From positions 768,049-832,048 of the forward strand of contig CAWGND010000013.1 of the NCBI GenBank assembly GCA_963823845.1: a stretch of 64,000 nucleotides of DNA, read 5' to 3'. Positions 54,782 through 62,993 of this stretch are shown here, one piece after another. This DNA comes from Alloacidobacterium sp963823845 (GTDB lineage Bacteria > Acidobacteriota > Terriglobia > Terriglobales > Acidobacteriaceae). The translations under genes and the position numbers were made by a program. Position 1 is the first letter of the stretch, and the number at the start of each line of letters is the position of its first letter. Under the pieces are notes generated by a model that searched no databases, was not told where the DNA came from, and saw nothing but the letters and a program-made list of their open reading frames with translations.

Positions 54782-57700
54782 TCAGCGAGTCATGAGGTAG
54801 TAGACCTCCTGCTCGATCTCTGCGATGGTGATCGGCGCCAGACTTTGCAGCTTCAATTGTTGATTGAGCTCGGCAAGCGGACCTTTTTTCAACCTAGCCC
54901 ACTCTTCAACTCGCGCAGTCGTGGCATCGTGCGCCTGCGCGTAGAGTTCGAGTGCTTGTGTTGGGGTCGCGCGATCGGAGCTTTCGGAGACGTGGAGGGC
55001 CGCAGTCAGCGCTGTATTGGCTTCATCCAGTCCCATTAGTTTCTTGGCGGATGGTGTTTGTCCCGAGAGCAGTGCATCGATCGAAGCGGTAAGTTCGGCG
55101 ACCCTTTTCCGTAGATCCGGTTTTCTATCAATTTCTTTGGCGATTCCGTTGGCAAGCTGCTCCTTGACGGAACCCGTCTCGGCAAGAGCGCGGCGGCTCT
55201 CGAGCGAATCCGCAAAGATTTTGTAGCTGACGTTGAATTGCGTCTCCAACTCTGCCTGGCTCGCCGGCGACCGCGGATCTTTCACCACGACTAGAGTTTC
55301 TGGGGCAGCCTTCCTTCCATCCACCTCCAGTTCGACCGGGTACTTGCCTGGGGCGACTCTTGGTCCGCGAGGCACATCGCCGTTGCCGTCGTCGGGCTCA
55401 TCGCTTTCGGTGACACCCGAAGTACCCCAAGCCAGGTTCCAGATAAATCGGTGCATACCCGCCGAGCTCTCGAGTCGTTGTGGCTCGGGAAACCAGCGCT
55501 CCGCTATTGGAAGGGACGCATGCTTTGTTTCGGAGGCCGTCTTGGAAGAGACATGGCGCACCACCTTGTGCTCTCCATCGAAGATGCGAAGCTCGACCTT
55601 GCTTGCTTTCCGCGGCAGATAGTAGTCGAGGATCGCCCCATCGGGTGGGTTCTCCGCGGTTGGCTCCTCGGGCGGCAGAGGTGTGCCGGGAAATCCATCG
55701 CTGTCGACGCGAACGGTTGTCTCCGGTTCGTACAAGAAGGGCGCAACGCTCTTCGCATGGTCGGCGGCCTGGCGCAGTGGGGTGATGTCGTCGAGGATCC
55801 AGAACGAGCGGCCATGGGTAGCAACGACGAGATCGTTGCCGTGAACCATTAGGTCGCGCACCGAGGAGACGGGAAGATTCAATTGCAGCGGCTGCCAATG
55901 GCCGCCGTCATCAAAAGAGATATAGACGCCGAATTCAGTGCCGGCATACAGCAGCCCTTTCTGCTTTGGGTCTTCTCGGATTGCATTGACGAAGTGTGGA
56001 GCAGCGAGGCCGGTGGTTATGCTGTCCCAGGTCTTGCCATAGTCCCGGGTGCGGTAGATATACGGCGTCTGATCGTCCATGCGATGCCGCTCGACGGCCG
56101 CATAGGCAACAGCGGGATCGAAGCGCGAAGGATCGATGAGCGAGACCCGGCCCCAGCGCTGCATGCCTGCAGGCGTGACATTGATCCAAGTCTTACCGCC
56201 GTCGCGTGTAAGAGAGACGACGCCGGTATCGCTTCCCGCCCAGAGGACGTCCTTGTCGACGTAGGAGGGAGCAACCGTGGCAAGTGTTCCGTAGCCGCGC
56301 TCGATGGCGTTCTCAGGCGTTGGAAGGTTCGGATTGCCAACGTCGCCGATGGAGTTACGCGCCGATGCGGCTGCTCCGCTGCCTGTCTGCGCGGCTGCGG
56401 CGGTGGACTGCTTTGGCGTCGCGCCAGTGAGGTCGGGACTGATCTGCGCCCAATGCAGGCCCCCATCAGTGGTCTTCAACACATACTGAGTTCCAAGATA
56501 GAGCGAGGTCTTATCCACCGGAGAGAAGATCAATGGCGGTGTCCATGGGTCGCGATATTTTCGGTCGGCGATGTCGGTGCCGAAGACAGGGACGGGCCAT
56601 GGCGTGATGTCCTGCGAGAGCGACCGGCGCCGGTCCCAACGCTCAACCGTGCCATATCCTCCGCTTACGTAGAGAAGGTTCGAGTCCGTAGGATCGACCG
56701 CCAAGTAGCCGCTCTCGCTGCCGCTTGCCGGAAACCAATCGCGCGGTGTGATCTGCCCATGGTTGGTGCGGCTATAAACGGCAGCGCCGCCGCTGTCTTG
56801 CTGCGCCCCATAAACGATGTATGGAAACTGATCGTCGGTGGTCACGTGATACATCTGTGCGGTCGGCTGGTTGTACCAGGTCGTCCAGGACTTACCCTGG
56901 TCGAGGCTAATCGTTGTGCCCTGATCGACACCGAGGAGCAGGCGCGAAGAGTCCTTCGGATCGACCCACAGCTCGTGGTAATCGTCACCACCGGGTGCGC
57001 CGCGAACGACGTGTACCGTCTTGCCGCCATCATCCGAGCCCATCAGCGCAACATTAGGAACGTAGATCACATCGGGGTTGCTGGGATCGACGGTGATGCG
57101 GCTGAAATACCAGGCACGGCTGGTGAGGCGCGGATCGGCACTGGCAAGCCTCCAATTGTCGCCTCCGTCGTCGGAGACATAGAGGCCTGACTCCTTCGCC
57201 TCGATGACCGTATAGACGCGCTTGCCATCGGAGCTGACAGCGACGCCGGAGCGGCCCCACGTGCCTTCGGGTAGTCCGTGGCCTGCGCATTCCCGCCAGG
57301 TTTCGCCCGCGTCTCGAGAACGATAAAGGCCGCTGCCGGGGCCGAGCAACGGCGCATAGGTGCTCCACGGCGGACGATGCGCATTCCACAGCGTTGCGAA
57401 GAGAAGATTTGGCTTGCCGGTCGCAATCGCGAGATCGGCGACGCCGGCATCCAGACCTTTATTGAGGATGCGTTTCCAGGTCGACCCACCGTCGGTCGAT
57501 TTGTAAACGCCGCGCTCGTCACTCGGCCCATAGGCATGGCCGAGGGCGCCAACGTAGACGATATCCGAATTGGTTGAATCGATGACGATCTTGCTGATCT
57601 GGCGAGTATCTTTGAGGCCGACGTTCTGCCACGTGTCGCCTCCATCAGTGGACTTGTAAACCCCGTTTCCGGAAGCAAGATCGGAACGTATATCGGTCTC

Positions 57701-58039
57701 TCCGGTCCCGACATAAATCACCTTCGGGTTAGAAGCAGCGACAGCCAGCGCCCCAATCGAGGCCACCGACTCCTTATCGAAGATTGGCTTCCAGGTCGTA
57801 CCGGCATTCGTCGTCTTCCACACGCCGCCATTGACCGACCCGAAATAGAAAGTCGTGCCGTCGCCTGGAACTCCGCTGACCGCAACCACGCGGCCGGCGC
57901 GAAACGGTCCAATCAGGCGCCATTTCATATCGCTGTACATTTGCGGCGAAACGGATTGGGCCGCGGCCGGTAGAGTCGCCAACAGGCAAACGAGTATCGG
58001 GAAGCAAGATCGAGCCCATGAAGTGCTTGTGTGCTTCAT
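54782..58039 (-). CDS. Giant Asp-box propeller protein 1 (VPS10/sortilin-like glycosidase annotation)
   Basis: 1085 residues. Signal peptide up to A-A-A-Q. Many Asp boxes follow (K-T-T-N-A-G-T-T-W, K-S-T-D-G-G-D-T-W, R-S-R-D-A-G-E-T-W, V-S-D-D-G-G-D-N-W) spread over residues 60-700, enough for two propellers. The motif W-R-L-I-G-P-F-R-A-G-R-V starts the mature protein. The C-terminal 250 residues form a helical domain after an all-beta segment. The family is common in acidobacteria and Bacteroidetes, is exported and has no proven enzyme activity. It starts 78 bp upstream of the end of its paralogue at 58118 and shares about the same architecture. Confidence 0.88.
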   Translation of the reverse strand: MKHTSTSWARSCFPILVCLLATLPAAAQSVSPQMYSDMKWRLIGPFRAGRVVAVSGVPGDGTTFYFGSVNGGVWKTTNAGTTWKPIFDKESVASIGALAVAASNPKVIYVGTGETDIRSDLASGNGVYKSTDGGDTWQNVGLKDTRQISKIVIDSTNSDIVYVGALGHAYGPSDERGVYKSTDGGSTWKRILNKGLDAGVADLAIATGKPNLLFATLWNAHRPPWSTYAPLLGPGSGLYRSRDAGETWRECAGHGLPEGTWGRSGVAVSSDGKRVYTVIEAKESGLYVSDDGGDNWRLASADPRLTSRAWYFSRITVDPSNPDVIYVPNVALMGSDDGGKTVHVVRGAPGGDDYHELWVDPKDSSRLLLGVDQGTTISLDQGKSWTTWYNQPTAQMYHVTTDDQFPYIVYGAQQDSGGAAVYSRTNHGQITPRDWFPASGSESGYLAVDPTDSNLLYVSGGYGTVERWDRRRSLSQDITPWPVPVFGTDIADRKYRDPWTPPLIFSPVDKTSLYLGTQYVLKTTDGGLHWAQISPDLTGATPKQSTAAAAQTGSGAAASARNSIGDVGNPNLPTPENAIERGYGTLATVAPSYVDKDVLWAGSDTGVVSLTRDGGKTWINVTPAGMQRWGRVSLIDPSRFDPAVAYAAVERHRMDDQTPYIYRTRDYGKTWDSITTGLAAPHFVNAIREDPKQKGLLYAGTEFGVYISFDDGGHWQPLQLNLPVSSVRDLMVHGNDLVVATHGRSFWILDDITPLRQAADHAKSVAPFLYEPETTVRVDSDGFPGTPLPPEEPTAENPPDGAILDYYLPRKASKVELRIFDGEHKVVRHVSSKTASETKHASLPIAERWFPEPQRLESSAGMHRFIWNLAWGTSGVTESDEPDDGNGDVPRGPRVAPGKYPVELEVDGRKAAPETLVVVKDPRSPASQAELETQFNVSYKIFADSLESRRALAETGSVKEQLANGIAKEIDRKPDLRKRVAELTASIDALLSGQTPSAKKLMGLDEANTALTAALHVSESSDRATPTQALELYAQAHDATTARVEEWARLKKGPLAELNQQLKLQSLAPITIAEIEQEVYYLMTR

Positions 58040-58117
58040 CTACCGCTCCATCTATTGAGGGTGCATTCGGTCGGACTTAGAACAAGAGCGAAGCGAGCTG
58101 CGGCCTGAATTACGGTC

Positions 58118-61100
58118 TCAGTCCTCATCGCCGCCTTCGGGCATAGCGTCAGGCTTCTGATCGAGGCTCAAAGTGGGAAGATGAGCACCCTGAAGCTGGC
58201 GATTTGCAGCGGGAATCGATGAAGTTCTGAGCCGCTCCCATTCCGGCAGCACTTCCGCGAGTTCGCTGACCATGTGAGCGGATGCCTGCTCTTGTGCGCT
58301 GGTAGGTGCGGCGTCGGACTGCCCGACCTGTATGTAGAGCGAGTACACTTCGCCAGCAAGATCGTCAAGACCAGGCACAGCGTCCGCAGCGCGTGTCTTT
58401 TCGGCTCCGTTCAACAGGGAGCCAAGTTCTTTCTCCAGCTTTTCCAGCTCTTCCTTGACAGGAGCGGGAACCGCGGGCTCGGTGCTTTTCGAGAGCTTGT
58501 CAATCTGCTCGCGGATCGAGTGGGCCTCGAGGGCGGCCTCGGCGCTTCTGTTGACCGATGCCGCGAGCTTGCTCTCGAGCGTGAAGAGCTTTTCAAGATC
58601 GCCCGGCGTCGCTTGCACACGAGGATCGATCTTGATATTGAGGGTCTGAGTCAGCACCTTGCCGTCAGCGGCAAGGCGGACCTGATAGGTGCCCGGAAGC
58701 GCCAGCGGCCCTTGAGGAACGCGCGGCGTCTCATGCGGCACCGCGGAGATTGGGTATTCGTAACTGGTGGCGACGGGAGTGGTATAGCGCATGTCCCATA
58801 TCCAGCGATGCATGCCCGTACCGCCGGGCAGCGTCTGCGGCATCTTGATCCAATACAGCGGAATCAACTGCCTCTCCAACTGCTGCTCGGTCGCGTAGGG
58901 CGCGTCGGTGCTTGCGTACTTCCGAACTAACTTGCCGTTCGAATCCAGAATCTCCAAAGTGACCGGACCCGAGGTCGAGTCCGGCAAGTAATAGTCGATC
59001 GCCGCGCCGTCGGGAGGATTCTCCCCGGCGGGCTCATCGATGGGAAGCGGCGTATCGGTATAAGTGCTGCGGCGGACGCGATAGGAGTTGCCCGGTTTGA
59101 AGAGGTACGCGTCGCCTTTCACGCTGTCGAGTTGGCGCAACGCCGATATGTCGTCGAGTATCCAGAACGAGCGGCCATGGGTGGCGACAATGAGATCGTC
59201 GTCCTTTATCCATAGATCGCGCATCGAGGTATGCGGCAAGTTGTATTCGAGCGACTGCCAATGGTCGCCAGCATCGAGCGACATCCATACAGCTGTCTCG
59301 GTTCCCGCAAACAACAAACCCTTGCGAATCGCGTCTTCGCGGACGGTATCGACTGGCGCGTTGTCGGGCAAGCCAGTTGAGATGAGCTCCCATGTCGCAC
59401 CGGCATTGTGGGTGCGGTAGATGTAGGGATGAAGGTCATTAATGCGAAACCTGCTGACCGAGATATATGCGGTCTGGTCATCAAACTTCGACGCACTGAT
59501 CTGCGTGATCTTGCTCCACGGTGTGAGTTGCGGCGGAGTGATGTTCTTCCAGTTCTTGCCGTGATCGCGGGTGACCCATACAAAACCGTCATCTGTCCCC
59601 GCCCATATCGTGTCTGTGTTTTGAAATGAGGCTGCAACCGAGTAGATCGCGCCGCGACGCTGGTCTACATCCTTTGCGGGAAGCGTCGACAACGACTCGG
59701 GCTGGCCGGAGTGTTCGCGAGTAAGATCGGGGCTGATCTTTGTCCAGCTCTCGCCGTAGTCTCGCGTCTCAAAGAGGACGTTGGCGGCATAAAACATCAT
59801 GTGTGGATCGACCGGCGAAAACAGGATCGGCTCTGTGCGGTCGCTGCGGTACGCTGGGCTGCGCAGCGGGATCGGCGTCACGTTTTGCACCTGGCCGGTG
59901 ATCATGTTGTATTTGGAGACCTCGCTGCGGCCCGCGCCGTAGACGATCTCCGGATGAAGCGGATCGGGCGCGGCGTAGCCATACTCGATGATCCCGGCTG
60001 GGTGCCATTCGCGAAAGGTGATCTCGCCGTCGTTGCCCCGGCTCGAGATGCAGACGGAGCCGCTCTCCTGTTGACCGGCGCAGACCTGGTAGGGAAAGGT
60101 GTTGGTCACGGCGACGTGATAGAGCTGGGCGGTCGGCTGGTTGTACCAAGAGCTCCAGCTCACGCCCTTGTTGACGCTCACCAGCGCGCCCTGGTCGCTC
60201 ACCAGCAGAATGATGTCGGGGTTCTCAGGATTGATCCAAAGGTTCTGGTAATCGTCACCACCCGGCGCGCCACGGAGGCTCGTCCAGGTTTTGCCGCCGT
60301 CCGTTGAGCGCACCGTGACAATGCTGGCGCTGTAGACGGTGTTAGGGTCTTTCGGATCGACTGCTGGAACCGGCAGATCGCCGCCGCCAATTTTCATTGC
60401 CGGCCTAGGATCGTCGGTCGCTTTATACCAGCTTTCGCCAGCGTCGTCGGAGCGATAGACGCCCAGACCGGCGCTTGATGCGTAACCGCTCTCTTTCGTG
60501 GTCGAGAGTGTCGCGTAGAGTCGATTCGGATCGCTCGCCGCGATAGCCAGATTAATCTGCACCAGGTTGTCGGGAAGTCCCTTCGTCAACTTGTGCCAGG
60601 TTTCGCCGCCATCGGTGGATTTGAAAAGGCCGCCACGCGTGCCATCATAGCTGTTGCCGTCTTCCCAAGGGCCGAGGCGCGACTCCCACATCGAGGCATA
60701 AACGATGCCCGGGTTAAGTGGATCGATATTGACGTCGGAGCCCCCGGTGTTGGGGTCGATGTACAACACCTTCTTCCACGTCTCGCCGCCGTCAGTGGAA
60801 CGAAAGATTCCACGCTCTTCGTTCGGACCGTACGGATGGCCGAGAACCGCGGCGAACAACTTGCTCGAGTCATGCCGATCGACAGCAAGCGCCGGAATCT
60901 GCTGCCCGTCACGCAGGCCAAGATGCTGCCAGGTCTTGCCCGCGTCAGTCGACCTATATATGCCGTCACCAACGGAGAGGTCGGGGCGCCGCAGGCCTTC
61001 GCCGCTAGCCACGTAGACGACATTGCTGTCGGAAGCAGCGACGGCGATCGCACCGATCGACTGCGAAGGCTGGCCATCGAAGATCGGCTTCCAGGTGCGC

Positions 61101-61330
61101 CCGTAATCGTCGCTCTTCCAAACACCGCCGTCGCCCTGACCAACGTAGAAGACGTTTGGCTGGCCAATAACCCCAGTAGCCGCCCGCGTGCGACCACCGC
61201 GAAATGGTCCAATCATTCGCCAATGCAGGTCAGGTTTCAGTTCCAAGGAGCTCGACGACGGTTGCTGCGCGTGGGTGGCTGCAGTAATGGAGATTGCAAG
61301 GAGGCAAAAGGCAATGGGGTGAAGCTGCAT
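58118..61330 (-). CDS. Giant Asp-box propeller protein 2, paralogue of the preceding gene
   Basis: 1070 residues. Signal peptide MQLHPIAFCLLAISITAATH, then A-Q-Q. It repeats the layout of the 1085-aa protein: W-R-M-I-G-P-F-R-G-G-R-T, K-S-D-D-Y-G-R-T-W, R-S-T-D-A-G-K-T-W and further boxes, the W-Y-N-Q-P-T-A-Q-L-Y-H-V block, and a helical C-terminus. Both genes are on the minus strand with 78 bp between them, so they are likely one operon derived from tandem duplication. The function of the family is unknown; surface polysaccharide or peptide handling is an inference. Confidence 0.88.
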   Translation of the reverse strand: MQLHPIAFCLLAISITAATHAQQPSSSSLELKPDLHWRMIGPFRGGRTRAATGVIGQPNVFYVGQGDGGVWKSDDYGRTWKPIFDGQPSQSIGAIAVAASDSNVVYVASGEGLRRPDLSVGDGIYRSTDAGKTWQHLGLRDGQQIPALAVDRHDSSKLFAAVLGHPYGPNEERGIFRSTDGGETWKKVLYIDPNTGGSDVNIDPLNPGIVYASMWESRLGPWEDGNSYDGTRGGLFKSTDGGETWHKLTKGLPDNLVQINLAIAASDPNRLYATLSTTKESGYASSAGLGVYRSDDAGESWYKATDDPRPAMKIGGGDLPVPAVDPKDPNTVYSASIVTVRSTDGGKTWTSLRGAPGGDDYQNLWINPENPDIILLVSDQGALVSVNKGVSWSSWYNQPTAQLYHVAVTNTFPYQVCAGQQESGSVCISSRGNDGEITFREWHPAGIIEYGYAAPDPLHPEIVYGAGRSEVSKYNMITGQVQNVTPIPLRSPAYRSDRTEPILFSPVDPHMMFYAANVLFETRDYGESWTKISPDLTREHSGQPESLSTLPAKDVDQRRGAIYSVAASFQNTDTIWAGTDDGFVWVTRDHGKNWKNITPPQLTPWSKITQISASKFDDQTAYISVSRFRINDLHPYIYRTHNAGATWELISTGLPDNAPVDTVREDAIRKGLLFAGTETAVWMSLDAGDHWQSLEYNLPHTSMRDLWIKDDDLIVATHGRSFWILDDISALRQLDSVKGDAYLFKPGNSYRVRRSTYTDTPLPIDEPAGENPPDGAAIDYYLPDSTSGPVTLEILDSNGKLVRKYASTDAPYATEQQLERQLIPLYWIKMPQTLPGGTGMHRWIWDMRYTTPVATSYEYPISAVPHETPRVPQGPLALPGTYQVRLAADGKVLTQTLNIKIDPRVQATPGDLEKLFTLESKLAASVNRSAEAALEAHSIREQIDKLSKSTEPAVPAPVKEELEKLEKELGSLLNGAEKTRAADAVPGLDDLAGEVYSLYIQVGQSDAAPTSAQEQASAHMVSELAEVLPEWERLRTSSIPAANRQLQGAHLPTLSLDQKPDAMPEGGDED

Positions 61331-61660
61331 TGTGCGGGAACTCCAGGCTGAACCGGCAGTATATCGTCATCTTAGAGTCTTGAATCTCGCGGCACAACGC
61401 TGATTGCCCCGGCGATGTCCGGACTTGAATTCAGAAAACTGGTATCTACAAGCTCGTCGATGATAGGCCCGTAGCGATGACGCTCGACGAGAAGAATTTG
61501 TCAGAAGCGTGAGCCGCGGGGTGGGCCGGAGACGACGAACCAACTCATCCTCTATGGTACTCACCGATTAATTTCACGTCTGTCGAATCGCTCAACTTAG
61601 ATGAGCGGACAGAGATAGCGCTTTGTCATCATCAATTAAACTATTGATAATAAATGGTTT

Positions 61661-62088
61661 GTGGAGGCGACGGGAGTCGAACTTTTCCACGTGATGTGGA
61701 TTCTGTAACTTGCAGATTCTACATAGGGAATGAAGTGCTAAAAGTGCCACAATGCCGGAGTTATCGTACGCGTATCGTACACAGATTATTGTGAGAGTAG
61801 GGAACTCTTCGGTTTCACTTGGCTCTCCTTTTTGCAGACTGCACGTGGATAGCGCATTGAACGGCTGAGCCTTAGGGGTGAACAACTCTTAGGCCGAGAT
61901 GTTTCTCAAACGGGTCGAAGTCGTGGTCGCGATGGAGGAGGGAATGCCCCTCGGTCAGACAGAAAGTGGCGATCAGGCAGTCGATGGTTTTGCGGACTGT
62001 ATGGCCGTGTGATCGAAGAGAACGATAGTTCTGCGCCGAGGCTACTGCCAGTGCTTCGCCTCCCATGCTGAACAGTTCGAAGTTAGAT
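61661..62088 (-). repeat. Right copy of the island-bounding direct repeat
   Basis: It matches 7094-7522 in the same orientation. It begins with an ssrA 3' remnant at 61661-61682 (T-loop TTCGACT then CCCGT, CGCCTCC, A on the minus strand; CCA incomplete) and ends at 62088 inside vapC. Confidence 0.8.
61872..62087 (-). pseudogene. vapC 3' fragment
   Basis: The frame gives F-E-L-F-S-M-G-G-E-A-L-A-V-A-S-A-Q-N-Y through H-R-D-H-D-F-D to the same stop as the complete gene at 7306. Only the last third to two thirds of VapC is present: the first two catalytic acids and vapB are missing. A start at ATG 62066 would give a 64-residue piece unlikely to be toxic. Confidence 0.85.
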
Positions 62089-62178
62089 TACGACTCAATT
62101 CCTTATCATCGTCAGGACGCTAGGTGAGGTCTTCCGGCTAAGCACGTCCATGGCGCCAACTTCACAGCCGCAGTCGCT

Positions 62179-62319
62179 ATGCCGTATGTCGGTGGCGCTT
62201 TAATAGCAGCTTGCTTCTGCTGGGCAGGCGTGGCCTTGTACTTCTTTCGACGCTACGCGGTTTCCTCATGGATCGCGCTAGCGACCGTAATCATTCTGCT
62301 GGTGTACGAATTGCCGTGA
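62179..62319 (+). CDS. Short membrane ORF
   Basis: ATG 62179 to TGA 62317-62319 encodes 46 residues: MPYVGGALIAACFCWAGVAL, then Y-F-F-R-R-Y-A-V and a second hydrophobic segment W-I-A-L-A-T-V-I-I-L-L-V-Y-E. It could be a small two-helix membrane protein or the end of a decayed gene, since the frame is open upstream. No ribosome site is convincing. Confidence 0.3.
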   Translation: MPYVGGALIAACFCWAGVALYFFRRYAVSSWIALATVIILLVYELP

Positions 62320-62504
62320 TCGGCTGGTAATGCCGGCTCACTTAGACGCTGATCATACTCCACGACCTGCATGATTCGATCGTTGGCACGGTCTGTTCCT
62401 TCTATTTAATTCGCCTCTTCCCAGATGGCACGGGTTAAATGCACACGGGTGCCTGACGCTACAATCTAAACATCCCCATCTGCCCGCTCTCATCTGCTTT
62501 CGAC

Positions 62505-62917
62505 TTACGTTTTTTTTGGTTTCTCGGTGCGATTGGGCTCCTCGGGAGGAGCATCTTCCTTTACGGGCTCAATAAGCGAAGGCTCATTGTTCCGGACATT
62601 GTTAATCCGCCTATCCACCCGCCATGCTTTCATCCTGTCTGAATCGAACGGCCGGATAAGGTCGATTGGCGGCCGTGCTTCGTCGCCGGGCTCAAGCCAG
62701 CGCTGATAGTCCTGCTTCCGGATGATGACCGGCATGCGGTCATGTCCAGTCTTTTCTGCAAGCAATTCATTGGTTCTGTCGTGATGATGGCGAAGGTGTC
62801 CATGTCCGATTTGCAATCGGGTGAGCGCCAGCGGCGGTAGACGCCCGCCAGGGCAAAGGGCTCGTCGTCTTTCATGGCGAAAACCCACGGCAGCTTCGTT
62901 TTCGCATCAACGCACTT
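62505..62917 (-). pseudogene. SOS-response-associated peptidase (SRAP/YedK) 3' exon, frameshifted
   Basis: From the intron boundary the frame reads V-D-A-K-T-K-L-P-W-V-F-A-M-K-D-D-E-P-F-A-L-A-G, then D-T-F-A-I-I-T-T-E-P. It slips near 62770 to the frame giving N-E-L-L-A-E-K-T-G-H-D-R-M-P-V-I-I and W-L-E-P-G-D-E-A-R-P-P to a stop at 62505. These are the SRAP core and its conserved catalytic H-x-R-M-P. The N-terminal exon with catalytic Cys2 must lie beyond the window. The gene is broken by the intron and a separate indel. Confidence 0.8.
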
Positions 62918-62993
62918 GTCGAGTAGGCGGGCGACGTTGCCGCCGACCGCCCCTCTAAGAACCGTGCGTGAGAGTTTCCAACTCACACGGCTC
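62918..62993 (-). ncRNA. Group II intron domains V and VI
   Basis: On the minus strand GAGCCGTGTGAGTTG, GAAA and CTCTCACGCACGGTTC form the 34-nt domain V hairpin with its GAAA-type loop. A second GC-rich hairpin follows (GGGCGGTCGGCGGCAACGTC...) and ends CTACTCGAC at the splice site, which is domain VI with a bulged A near its base. The maturase stop codon overlaps domain V. Confidence 0.85.

Noticed and set aside
55883..57190. Plus-strand 435-residue frame antisense to the first giant Asp-box gene
   Set aside because: It overlaps well-supported Asp-box coding sequence throughout.
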